From contig CAJORF010000123.1 in the NCBI GenBank assembly GCA_905236985.1, positions 1 to 64,000 of the forward strand: 64,000 nucleotides of DNA, read 5' to 3'. Shown here piece by piece: positions 48,064-58,200 of the stretch (position 1 is its first letter; each line of letters opens with the position of its first letter). The stretch is from an uncultured Bacteroidaceae bacterium (lineage in GTDB: Bacteria; Bacteroidota; Bacteroidia; Bacteroidales; Bacteroidaceae). A program made the translations under genes and the position numbers. The notes beneath the pieces are model-generated. The model did not search any database and was not told the DNA's origin. It saw only the letters and a list, made by a program, of their open reading frames with translations.

Positions 48064-48711
48064 TTAAAGTTGTAGGAAAGGATTATGGGCGCGTTCGAAA
48101 GAGGATTCGGTAGTGCCGCCGTGACCGGGATAGATGGTGATGCCGTCGGGCAGGTCGCGGAGAAGGTGGCGGAGGGAGCGGATGAGCGTCCAGTGGTCGC
48201 CGCCCGGGAAATCGGTGCGGCCAATACTCATCTGGAAGAGGTTGTCGCCCGAGAAGAGGACGTGCTCGTCGGCGCAGTAGTAGCAGACGCCGCCAGCGGT
48301 GTGTCCAGGGCATGGCAGGACGGTGAAGGAGTGGCTTCCAAAGGTAATCGGGCAGTCCTCGGAAATGGCTTCGCCTACAGGACCTTTCTCGAAGTGCAGG
48401 GCATGACCAAGGATGTCGCGCATCTGTTCCTCAGCGTGTTGGAAGAGTGGTAGTTCATTGGCGTGGCAGCGAGCCGCCAAGCCGTAATGCTCATAGATGA
48501 AACCTCCCCCAAAGATATGGTCGAAGTGGGCGTGGGTGAGTAGGTGAGCAACGGGCTTGAGGTTGTTCTGCCCGATATGATTGGCAATGGCTTCCCGCTC
48601 CTCGTCGTACATCGCGCCGCAGTCGATGATGACCGCCTCGTGCGTTTCATCACTTACGATGTAGCAGTTCTCGCCAAGTGGATTAACAGTGAAGGTCTTG
48701 ATGGACAACAT
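48064..48711 (-). CDS. MBL-fold metallo-hydrolase (glyoxalase II-like)
   Basis: LLTHAHFDHIFGG, LPCPGHTAGGVCYYC, DGITIYPGHGGTTE. Confidence 0.93.
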   Translation of the reverse strand: MLSIKTFTVNPLGENCYIVSDETHEAVIIDCGAMYDEEREAIANHIGQNNLKPVAHLLTHAHFDHIFGGGFIYEHYGLAARCHANELPLFQHAEEQMRDILGHALHFEKGPVGEAISEDCPITFGSHSFTVLPCPGHTAGGVCYYCADEHVLFSGDNLFQMSIGRTDFPGGDHWTLIRSLRHLLRDLPDGITIYPGHGGTTESSFERAHNPFLQL

Positions 48712-48747
48712 TATAAGTGAAAAATGGAAGAGTGAAAAATGAAGGGG

Positions 48748-49491
48748 TTAGAGTTGTACGTAAATGACTTTTTTGGCCTTGAAGTATTCTTCGGCGAAAA
48801 AGTCTGAGAGGGGAGTGATGAGCTTTGTGGTTTTTACAGCCCCTGCCTCGTGCTCCAGCTCGCCACCCTTAAGTGCGATAAGGCCGTTTGGCAGGGCGTT
48901 GTGTTGCTGTTGCGAGATATGTGGGCGTGAGATCTTGACGAGATCGGCCAATGGCATCACGGCTCGACTGACGATGAAGTCGAAGCGTGCGGGCTGCAGA
49001 CCTTCTGTCGGTTGTGGCGCCTCTCCCTTGGCTAATTTCTTGGGATTCTTGGCATAACGAACTTCTTCGGCACGGGCGTGTTGTGTTGTCACGTTCGTTA
49101 GACCAAGTGCGTTGACGACCTCGTTGCAGACGCGTATCTTCTTTCCAATGCTATCTACGAGATGGAATCGTACGTCGGGGAACATGATGGCAAGGGGGAT
49201 GCCGGGGAAGCCGCCACCGGTGCCGAGATCCATGACGCGTGTGCCGGGACGGAAATTGATGATCTCTGCGATGCCCAAGCTATGCAACACATGGTGTTCA
49301 TAGAGGTTGTCAATGTCCTTACGACTGATGACATTGATCTTGGCGTTCCAGTCGTGGTAGAGGGCACCGAGGGCAGCGAAGCGGGAGAGCTGAATCTCGG
49401 TGAGGGTAGGGAAGTAGTGCGAGATGACATACTCTCCCTCTTCCCTCCCTATAAGGGAGGTACTAGAATGTATTTGACTGGTAGTATTCAT
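48748..49491 (-). CDS. rsmG: 16S rRNA (guanine527-N7)-methyltransferase RsmG
   Basis: DWNAKINVISRKDIDNLYEHHVLHSLGI, VMDLGTGGGFPGIPLAIMFPDV. Confidence 0.95.
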   Translation of the reverse strand: MNTTSQIHSSTSLIGREEGEYVISHYFPTLTEIQLSRFAALGALYHDWNAKINVISRKDIDNLYEHHVLHSLGIAEIINFRPGTRVMDLGTGGGFPGIPLAIMFPDVRFHLVDSIGKKIRVCNEVVNALGLTNVTTQHARAEEVRYAKNPKKLAKGEAPQPTEGLQPARFDFIVSRAVMPLADLVKISRPHISQQQHNALPNGLIALKGGELEHEAGAVKTTKLITPLSDFFAEEYFKAKKVIYVQL

Positions 49492-49565
49492 ATATTGTCA
49501 TATTAATAATTCTCAATTCTTGAAAGCTATTCGCTCCCTCCCTTATAGGAAGGGTGGGGGGAGAG
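49432..49565. repeat. MITE-like inverted-repeat element 1
   Basis: Left arm CTCTCCCTCTTCCCTCCCTATAAGGGAGG is approximately the reverse complement of right arm CCTCCCTTATAGGAAGGGTGGGGGGAGAG. Confidence 0.6.
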
Positions 49566-50828
49566 TCTCGGCCTTCTAAACAGGATGGCCAGTAGGGCGA
49601 AGAGACCCATCGTGAAGGGATAATATAAATAAGGTATAATCTTGACTGGTGACAGGGAAGCGAGAGAGGCGGCCATGAGGAGCTGTGCGCCGTAGGGGAT
49701 AAGCGACTGCGCCAGACACGAGAAGGTGTCGAGGATGCTTGCACTCCTGCGAGGGGCGATGTTGAAGCGTTCAGCAATTTCACGGGCAATGGGGCCGATG
49801 GTGAGGATGGCGACCGTGTTGTTGGCTGTGCAGAAATCGGTGAACATCACCAGACCGCCAATTGTCAGCTCCGCACCGCGAGGGCCGTGGACGTGGTTCG
49901 TAAGGAGACGGATGACGAAATCGATGCCACCGCCGTAGCGGATGAGTGCCATGAGACCGCCTGCGAGCATCGTCACGATGATCAGCTCACCCATTCCTAA
50001 GATGCCGTCGCTCATGGCGCTGAACCAGCCGTAGAGGTCGTAGTCTGCGTAGGCGATGCCAATGATGCCGCTGAGGAGTATGCCCACAACGAGCACCACC
50101 ATCACATCCACGCCAGCAATCGCCGTGACGAGCACGACGACGTATGGCAACACCTTCAGCACATCCACCTGCGGTACATCCTGTGGCGCATGGATCTGCG
50201 TGCCAAGCACGATGTAACCCAGAAGCACGAGCACGGCGGCAGGTACGACAATCTTGGAATTCGCACGGAACTTATCGCTCATGCGGCAGCCCTGCGTGCG
50301 TGTTGCCATAATCGTGGTGTCGGAGATGAAGCTGAGGTTGTCACCAAAGAAAGCACCGCCTACGACAATACCGACGAGCATAGGCACTGAGGCACCTGTG
50401 CTCTCGGCGATACCTGCGGCAATGGGTGTCAGAGCAACTACCGTTCCGACGCTTGTTCCGATGCTTAAAGAGATAAAGCAAGCGGCGATAAATAATCCAG
50501 TTAACAGTAAGTTGTCAGGCAGCCATTGAAGTGTTAGGTTAACTGTTGCATCGATGGCTCCCATGGCCTTGGCTGAACTGGCAAAAGCTCCTGCGAGGAT
50601 GAATATCCACAGCATCAGCATGATGTCGGGCTGTCCCGCTCCCTCCGAGAAAAGTGTGATGCGCTGTCGCAGAGTGATGCCACGTGTGATGCAGATAGCA
50701 TAGAGGCTTGTAATGAGAAAGGCTACGCTGATAGGCACCCTGTAGAAGTCGCCTGCGATGATGCTGGCGACGACATACACCACAAGGAAGATGGCGATGG
50801 GACTCAGGGCGAGCAGAGCTTTCTTCAT
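49527..50828 (-). CDS. NhaC-family Na+/H+ antiporter
   Basis: Polytopic; GVVVGGAFFGDNLSFISDTTIMATRTQGCRMSDKFRAN; start set to MKKALLALSP. Confidence 0.92.
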   Translation of the reverse strand: MKKALLALSPIAIFLVVYVVASIIAGDFYRVPISVAFLITSLYAICITRGITLRQRITLFSEGAGQPDIMLMLWIFILAGAFASSAKAMGAIDATVNLTLQWLPDNLLLTGLFIAACFISLSIGTSVGTVVALTPIAAGIAESTGASVPMLVGIVVGGAFFGDNLSFISDTTIMATRTQGCRMSDKFRANSKIVVPAAVLVLLGYIVLGTQIHAPQDVPQVDVLKVLPYVVVLVTAIAGVDVMVVLVVGILLSGIIGIAYADYDLYGWFSAMSDGILGMGELIIVTMLAGGLMALIRYGGGIDFVIRLLTNHVHGPRGAELTIGGLVMFTDFCTANNTVAILTIGPIAREIAERFNIAPRRSASILDTFSCLAQSLIPYGAQLLMAASLASLSPVKIIPYLYYPFTMGLFALLAILFRRPRLSPHPSYKGGSE

Positions 50829-50852
50829 GAACGGATTGGTATGTTTTGCGCG

Positions 50853-50860
50853 CAAAGGTA
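50853..50860 (-). promoter_or_regulatory. -7 motif TACCTTTG for nhaC-like gene
   Basis: CAAAGGTA on + strand. Confidence 0.45.
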
Positions 50861-50923
50861 GTGATTTTATGATGAAAAAACTTGTTTTTGTCCAAATCTT
50901 TTTGCTATTCGGTGCTTTTTGCC

Positions 50924-50931
50924 TACTTTTG
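50924..50931 (+). promoter_or_regulatory. -7 motif TACTTTTG for kdgK
   Basis: TAnnTTTG match 56 nt before ATG 50987. Confidence 0.5.
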
Positions 50932-50986
50932 CACCAAATTATATGAGTTCACAATTTACAATTCATAATTCATCATTGATTTATCT

Positions 50987-52006
50987 ATGAAGATTGTCAC
51001 TTTAGGCGAGATTATGCTTCGCCTGTCGCCTGAGGGCAACGACCGTTTCATCCAGAGCGAGAGCTTCCGTATCATCCCTGGTGGCGGTGAGGCTAATGTC
51101 GCCGTCTCGCTGGCCAACTATGGTCACGATGCCTATTTTGTATCGAAACTTCCGAAGCACGAGATCGGTCAGATTGCCGTTAACGCCCTGCGTCGCTATG
51201 GCGTTGATACCCGTTTCATCGCTCGTGGCGGCGACCGCATCGGTCTTTATTATGCCGAGACAGGTGCTTCCATGCGTCCCTCGAAGGTCATCTACGACCG
51301 TGCACACAGTTCCATCGCTGAGGCAGACCCTCAGGACTTCGATTTCGATGCCATTATGGAAGGTGCCGACTGGTTCCATTGGAGCGGCATCACGCCCGCC
51401 ATCAGCGACAAGGCTGCTGAGCTGACCCGTTTAGCCTGCGAGGCTGCCAAGTGTCATGATGTCACCGTGAGTGTCGATCTCAACTTCCGCAAAAAATTGT
51501 GGACGAGCGAGAAAGCCATTTCTGTCATGCGCCCCTTGATGCAGTACGTCGATGTCTGTATTGGTAATGAGGAGGATGCTGAGTTGTGCCTTGGTTTCAA
51601 ACCCGACGCAGACGTTGAGGGTGGTAAGACTGATGCTGCCGGCTACGAAGGCATCTTCCGTCAGATGCGCGAGGAATTCGGCTTTAAGTATGTGGTTTCC
51701 ACGCTCCGCGAGAGTTTCTCCGCTACGCACAACGGTTGGAAAGCCCTTATCTTCGATGGCAAGGAGTTCTACCAAAGCAAACGATATGACATCAATCCTA
51801 TCATCGATCGCGTAGGCGGTGGCGACAGCTTCTCTGGCGGTCTCATCCACGGCTTGCTTACCAAGCCGACGCAAGGTGAAGCCCTCGAATTTGCCGTAGC
51901 TGCCAGTGCCCTCAAACACACCATCAATGGCGACTTTAATTTCGTTTCTATCGAGGAAGTGGAAGCTTTGGCAGGCGGTAATGCGAGCGGAAGAGTGCAA
52001 AGATAA
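50987..52006 (+). CDS. kdgK: PfkB-family sugar kinase, probable 2-keto-3-deoxygluconate kinase
   Basis: PGGGEANVAVSLANYGHDAYFVSKLP, RVGGGDSFSGGLIHGL; adjacent to KDPG aldolase. Confidence 0.88.
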   Translation: MKIVTLGEIMLRLSPEGNDRFIQSESFRIIPGGGEANVAVSLANYGHDAYFVSKLPKHEIGQIAVNALRRYGVDTRFIARGGDRIGLYYAETGASMRPSKVIYDRAHSSIAEADPQDFDFDAIMEGADWFHWSGITPAISDKAAELTRLACEAAKCHDVTVSVDLNFRKKLWTSEKAISVMRPLMQYVDVCIGNEEDAELCLGFKPDADVEGGKTDAAGYEGIFRQMREEFGFKYVVSTLRESFSATHNGWKALIFDGKEFYQSKRYDINPIIDRVGGGDSFSGGLIHGLLTKPTQGEALEFAVAASALKHTINGDFNFVSIEEVEALAGGNASGRVQR

Positions 52007-52008
52007 CA

Positions 52009-52173
52009 CTCTCTCCTCACTCCCGCTTATAGGGGGAGGGTGGTCACATTTCAAGAACAAATATTTTATTAATTTGTAATAGGTTTCCCCTAAACCTTAT
52101 GCCAACGACATTTTTATAATTGTCTTCGGTAACCACTCTTCCTCTGTAAGGGGGAGCGGGGAGGGGGTCTGTT
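52009..52173. repeat. MITE-like inverted-repeat element 2
   Basis: Left arm CTCTCTCCTCACTCCCGCTTATAGGGGGAGGGTGGTCAC and right arm GTAACCACTCTTCCTCTGTAAGGGGGAGCGGGGAGGGGG are imperfect reverse complements. Confidence 0.6.
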
Positions 52174-52842
52174 ATGGCTCAATTCGATAAACTGGCCGTG
52201 TTGGCCAAGATGAAGGAGGCACCAATGGTGCCCGTGTTCTATCACAAAGATGCCGAGGTTGCTAAGAAGGTCATCAAGGCTTGTTACGACGGAGGCGTGC
52301 GCGCCTTCGAGTTCACTAATCGTGGCGATTTCGCTCAGGAAGTGTTTGGCGAATGTGTGAAATTTGCCGCTAAGGAATGTCCGGAGATGGCGTTGGGCGT
52401 AGGCTCAGTCGTTGACCCCGCTACAGCTGCCCTTTACTTGCAGTTAGGAGCTTGCTTCGTTGTGGGGCCGCTCTTCAACCCTGAGATTGCTCCCATCTGC
52501 AACCGCCGTCTTGTACCCTACTGCCCGGGTTGTGGCAGTGTCAGCGAGATTGGCAAGGCACAGGAATTAGGTTGCGACCTCACAAAGCTCTTCCCCGGCG
52601 ATGTTTATGGTCCTAACATGGTCAAGGGTCTGATGGCTCCGATGCCTTGGTCGAAGATCATGGTCACGGGTGGTGTTTCGCCCGACGAGGAGAACCTGCG
52701 TGGCTGGTTCAAGGCTGGTGTATTCTGCGTGGGTATGGGCTCGAAGCTCTTCCCCAAGGACAAGGTCGCTGCCGAGGATTGGCAGTACGTCACCGACAAA
52801 TGTCGTGAGTGTCTCGATATCATCGCGAGATCCCGTGCTTGA
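52174..52842 (+). CDS. KDPG/KHG aldolase
   Basis: [76 protein letters not shown]. Confidence 0.93.
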   Translation: MAQFDKLAVLAKMKEAPMVPVFYHKDAEVAKKVIKACYDGGVRAFEFTNRGDFAQEVFGECVKFAAKECPEMALGVGSVVDPATAALYLQLGACFVVGPLFNPEIAPICNRRLVPYCPGCGSVSEIGKAQELGCDLTKLFPGDVYGPNMVKGLMAPMPWSKIMVTGGVSPDEENLRGWFKAGVFCVGMGSKLFPKDKVAAEDWQYVTDKCRECLDIIARSRA

Positions 52843-52846
52843 CCTC

Positions 52847-54640
52847 ATGCGTCGCTTGTTTGTCCTGCTGATAGGATTACTCGCCGTCGTGCCGCTATCA
52901 GCTCAGTATGAGCTCAGCGTCGAAGGTGAGTTTTTGGCGCACGGCGTGAATCAGACGAGTGAGATGCCGCCTGCCCTACACGAATTGTTGGGCGGGCGAC
53001 AGCTCGTTGTCATTCCCACCTCTCGTTCTTCGAGAAGCTCTCTGCCACGTCTCTCACGCCATCTGCGACAGCGTCAGGCAACCCGTACCGCAGCACCCAT
53101 TACTCCCGTTGCACCGCTCTTGAAGTCTATCCGCGATCAGGAGGAACCCTACAACCTCCTGTGTCCCCGCTGGACCTACGAGGACGGCACGGTGAGCGAT
53201 GCGCGTTGTCTCTCTGGATGCGTAGCCACAAGCATCGAGCAGATTATGGCCTACTACCGTTACCCTGAGGTTCTTCTTGACACGCTGCACGGCTGGCAGA
53301 CAGACAACTACGCGATCACAGATCTCCTGCCTGGTACACGCTTCGACTGGGACAACTATCTCCAGGACTATCGCAACCCATGGACTCCCACACAGGGGCA
53401 AGCCATCGCCTTGGTCTCGCTAGCCTGCGGTATGGCCGTTCACATGCATTACGGCCTCTACTCCTCAGGAGCTAACACCTACCGTGCTGTTGGGCCGCTC
53501 AAGCGCGCCTTTGGCTATGGCATGGTTCGCTATTTGGAACGTATCTTTTATTCCCCTGACCAATGGCATTCCATCATTCAGCATGAACTGAAGTGCAGTC
53601 GCCCTTTGGCCTACACTGGGCATAATATGGAGCTGAACGGTCACGCCTTTAATATCGATGGCATTGATGCGCAAGGTTTTTACCATGTCAACTGGGGGTA
53701 CAATGGGGCTTACGATGGTTGGTATGACCTCGACTGGCTCAATCCCTGGGAGACCGTTGACCGCGATCCGCAGGGCATTGCCGAGGGAATGTTCTGCAAC
53801 CAGTCACTCCTCCTGATGCACCCCTCTGCCGAAGCTCAGCCACTTGAACCAGACACTTTGGATATCACCGACTTGGGTGTTGAGCTCATGGATGTCACCT
53901 TCCTTCGTGCTCCTGATATGCAGGGTTTCGTACCAGCCGACTTCCATTTTCGCAACACTGGCAAAGCTACCGTCACTTACACCTATGAGGTGATGACCAA
54001 TCTCCCCACTGACACCGCTCGCTTCGAACAGGCAGACTATGTAGGACTTTCGGGTATCACGCTATCTCCGGGTGAGGAACGCACTCAGCGCGTTTATCTT
54101 CATTTCAATATGGAAGGACAACGACTGTTAGGAATCTCCCACGACGACGAGACCATTCCCTTCACGATGCCCGTGACCATCACCCAAGGCACGGTACCGA
54201 AGTTGGAGTGGGGGAGTGCTGAGATCGATGTGACACCGTCATCCGATAACACCTATTCTGCCACCTTCACCGTGCCTGTTACCAACAAGGCCGCAAGTGG
54301 TATTGCAGGATCGCTCGTCACCCTCAGTCTCTATACCGATGACAACGACGAAGAGCAAATGCGCCACTGGTGGGTGCTCTCCCTGCCAAGTGGGGAAACA
54401 GAGCAAAAGAGTGTTACGTTTAATCACCTGCGCCCAGATACCTATTATCATTTCACGCTACGTTGCCCTTGGACGATTCAGGCATCAGCAGACTTCTGGA
54501 CATCGATACCTGAGAGCGTTGAGGGGCTGCAAGCCAACACCCAAGCCCCCCAACCTGCCTACGATCTCTTAGGTCGTCCCGCACTCCCTTCGTCACGTGG
54601 ATGGATCATTACACAAGGACACAAATGGATCAGACGATAA
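52847..54640 (+). CDS. C10-family (streptopain-like) cysteine protease
   Basis: Signal peptide MRRLFVLLIGLLAVVPLSAQ; SGCVATSIEQIMAYYRYP (Cys), GHAFNIDGIDAQGFYHVNWGYNGAYDGWYDL (His). Confidence 0.93.
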   Translation: MRRLFVLLIGLLAVVPLSAQYELSVEGEFLAHGVNQTSEMPPALHELLGGRQLVVIPTSRSSRSSLPRLSRHLRQRQATRTAAPITPVAPLLKSIRDQEEPYNLLCPRWTYEDGTVSDARCLSGCVATSIEQIMAYYRYPEVLLDTLHGWQTDNYAITDLLPGTRFDWDNYLQDYRNPWTPTQGQAIALVSLACGMAVHMHYGLYSSGANTYRAVGPLKRAFGYGMVRYLERIFYSPDQWHSIIQHELKCSRPLAYTGHNMELNGHAFNIDGIDAQGFYHVNWGYNGAYDGWYDLDWLNPWETVDRDPQGIAEGMFCNQSLLLMHPSAEAQPLEPDTLDITDLGVELMDVTFLRAPDMQGFVPADFHFRNTGKATVTYTYEVMTNLPTDTARFEQADYVGLSGITLSPGEERTQRVYLHFNMEGQRLLGISHDDETIPFTMPVTITQGTVPKLEWGSAEIDVTPSSDNTYSATFTVPVTNKAASGIAGSLVTLSLYTDDNDEEQMRHWWVLSLPSGETEQKSVTFNHLRPDTYYHFTLRCPWTIQASADFWTSIPESVEGLQANTQAPQPAYDLLGRPALPSSRGWIITQGHKWIRR

Positions 54641-55188
54641 AAACAATATCCCTTTGGCAACCGCTCTATGACAAATACTACTCTGACAACGATGCCCTGC
54701 GCCATATTCTCACTGTCCACAGTCGCAGTGTGGCCGATATGGCTTTGTCAGTGGCACATCGCCACCCCGAGTTGCTGCTCGATGAGGTTTTTCTTGAAGA
54801 AGCAGCTATGCTGCATGACATCGGCGTCTTTCTGACCGATGCACCGGGCATCCAATGTTTTGGTCATGAGCCTTACATCCGTCATGGTCTGCTCGGTGGT
54901 GAGCTCTTGCGTCGCGAGGGGCTGTCTCGTCATGCCCGCGTGGCGGAGCGTCACACCGGCACGGGGCTTACCGCCACCGCCATCGAAGTTCAGCACCTCC
55001 CGCTGCCGTCCATCGACCTCGTTCCTGAGACGCTCGAGGAGCAAGTCATCTGCTATGCCGACAAATTTTTCTCCAAAACCCACCTCGAACGAGTGCGCAC
55101 TCCGGAGCAGGTTTTGCAGAGTCTTCGCAAATTCGGAGATGACAGTGTAAGTCGCATGGAAGCTTGGTTGGCGCGTTTTTATTCCTAA
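54625..55188 (+). CDS. HD-domain phosphohydrolase
   Basis: EEAAMLHDIGVFLTDAPGI; HD motif. Confidence 0.85.
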   Translation: MDQTIKTISLWQPLYDKYYSDNDALRHILTVHSRSVADMALSVAHRHPELLLDEVFLEEAAMLHDIGVFLTDAPGIQCFGHEPYIRHGLLGGELLRREGLSRHARVAERHTGTGLTATAIEVQHLPLPSIDLVPETLEEQVICYADKFFSKTHLERVRTPEQVLQSLRKFGDDSVSRMEAWLARFYS

Positions 55189-55246
55189 TTCTGTGCAAAA
55201 GGCGCAAATAACCCTTAATTTTTTTGTTTATGCGCGCGAGTTGCAG

Positions 55247-55254
55247 TACTTTTG
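55247..55254 (+). promoter_or_regulatory. -7 motif TACTTTTG for LptD-like gene
   Basis: TAnnTTTG match. Confidence 0.5.
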
Positions 55255-55293
55255 CACCCGATTTGGCGTTGCTTATGCCGCCAATCTCTTGAA

Positions 55294-58200
55294 GTGAACC
55301 GACGTTTAACCCTTAGATGGCTCATCGCCAGCCTCATTTCTGTCTTCGTTGCCGCTTGCTCCACGTCAGCACTGCGCAACGAGAATTCTTCTGTTGCCTC
55401 CAAGGATGCCAGAGTACCCTTGGATACGCAGCAGGTGGCGGCTCTCGTTGACACCGTTCGGTCTTCCGTGGCGGCCATCGATTCGGTTCAGCTCACGCAG
55501 ATTACTGATGCTATCCCTTCCCTCGCTGACTCGATGTCCTCGCCCCTCGATACATTGGTGGCGCAGGTGCCGGTCATCGTTGACAGTCTCGCTCCTGAAG
55601 CCTTACAGGCACTCTCCTCCGTGCGCGATTCCTCTGCACGCCTGTCCCTTGACTCTTTGGCGGAGCAGATGCAGAACGATTCCACGCGCTTCATCATCGT
55701 ACATGGCGACACCGTCTATCTCGGTCGTTCGGGTCACACGGGTGTTGATACCTTAAAGATTGACTCCACCAAGCAGAGCAAGAACGCTCTCGAAGCGCCC
55801 GTTGATTTCAAGGCCAAGGACTCTGTCACTTTCGACTATCTCCTTAACCGTGTGAACTTCTACGGTAACGCTGAGATCAAGTACCAGAATCTTGAACTCT
55901 CCTCCAATCTCATCACGATGAGCGTTGACAGCAGCATCGTCCATGCCCTTGGCACGCGCGACTCGATGGGTAATATGGTTTCACCCCCGACTTTCAAGCA
56001 GGGGCAGGATACCTATGAGCCCGATGAGATAGCTTATAATTTTAAGACACGCAAGGCATTCATCCATAATGTCTTCACCGAGCAGGGCGATGGCTACATG
56101 ACCTCCAACGAGAGCAAGCGCGACTCCTCGGGTACAATGTATGTGGCTCATGCCAAATACACCACCTGCGATGCCAAGCATCCTCATTTCTACCTCGCCC
56201 TGACCCGTGCCAAGGTGCGTCCCGGCAAGGATATCGTGTTTGGACCTGCTTATCTCGTCGTTGAGGATGTGCCGGTGCCTTTGGCACTGCCCTACGGTTT
56301 CTTCCCCTTCTCCACTAGCTATTCCAGTGGTATCATCATGCCGACTTACGGAGATGAGACCACTCGCGGTTTCTATCTTCGCGACGGCGGTTACTATCTT
56401 GCCATCAGCGACCGCGTGGATCTGAAACTGTTAGGTGAGATCTACACCAAGGGCTCCTGGGGAGTCTCGGCGCAGAGCAACTACAAGAAACGTTATCGTT
56501 TCGGAGGATCGGTCAACTTCTCTTTCCAGAACACCGTCGAGGGCGAACGCAATATGCCGGACTACAGCGTGCAGAGAAGCTTCAAACTGCAATGGAGCCA
56601 TCGTCAAGACGCCAAGGCAAACCCGGCACAAAGCTTCTCTGCCAGTGTCAACTTCACCACGTCCAGCTACGAGCAGAACAACCTCACCTCACGCTACAAC
56701 CCGCAGGCTCGCAGCCAAAGCACCCGTACATCGTCCATTTCCTATAGCCGTACCTTTGCAGACATCGGTCTGACCTTAGCTGCCACGATGAACCTCTCGC
56801 AGAACGTCCGCGATTCCAGCATATCCTTGACTTTGCCTTCGCTGAACATCTCTCTTGCCCGCTTTAACCCCTTCAAACGCAAGAAGATGGCTGGGGCAGA
56901 GCGGTGGTATGAGAAGATAGCCATGAGCTACACCGGTACAATCTCCAATAGCATCACTTCCAAGGAAGACAAGATTCTACACTCCAACTTCCTCAAGGAC
57001 TGGAAGAATGGAATGCGTCATCAGATTCCTATCAGCGCCTCCTTCAGTATCCTCAATTACATCAACGTCACACCCTCGTTCAATTTCAACGACCGTATGT
57101 ATTTCTACAAGGTCAATCGTTCATGGAACGAGCAGACGCAAAAAGAGAAAGCGGATACGACCTTCGGTTTTTATAATGTGTATGACTATAACCTGAGCGT
57201 ATCGGCATCCACAAAGCTCTATGGTACGTATCGCCCGCTCATCGGCAAACACAAGGTCATTGCCATACGCCACGTCCTCACCCCCTCCGTCAGTTTCTCT
57301 TACGCTCCTGACTTTGGTGCAGCACGTTATGGCTACCACGAGACCTACGTCAAGACCGACAAGGATGGCAACGTCTCTACCGTTTCATACTCTCCCTATC
57401 AGGGCGCGCTCTATGGTGTGCCGGGTAAGGGCATGACTGGAAGTGTCAACATCGATATTGGCAACAATCTGGAGATGAAGCTTCGCACGGCCAACGACTC
57501 GATCAAGAAGGTCAGCCTTATCGATGAGCTCGGTGCTTCCATGTCCTACAATATGGCCGCTAAGGAGAAGCCACTCAGTGACTTGAATATGCGGATACGT
57601 CTCAAGCTCACCAAAAGCTACACTTTCTCTCTCAACGCGCAGTTCGCCACCTACGCCTATGAGTTCAATGAGAACGGCGGTGTCTATGTCGGCAATCGCA
57701 CGGAGTACAGCTATGGTCGTTTCGGACGTTTCCAGGGCATGAGTCAGAACTTCTCCTACACGCTCAATAACCAGACCTTCAAGAAACTTTGGGATAAGCT
57801 GACGGGCAAGGACAAGGAGAAAGCGGAGGAATTGAAAAATGATGATGACGAGGAGGAGGATGAAGAAGACAAGAACATCAACGAGACGAACATGGATCCT
57901 GAGCTCACCAAGGGACAGCGCGGCGCACGCAAGCATGGTGAGGGCGCGCTCGACGAGGATGGCTACACCAAATTCCAGCTTCCGTGGTCCATCAGTTTTT
58001 CCTACGGTGTCTCGTTGCGTGAGAACACTTCCGCTGAGATCAACCCCAAGCGTATGCGCTATCCATATATGCTCACCCATACGCTCAACTTCTCCGGCAA
58101 CCTGCAAATTGCTACGGGATGGAACATCTCATGGTCATCTGGCTGGGACTTCAATATGCACAAGCTTTCCATGACCACCGCTTCACTCTCGCGCGACCTC

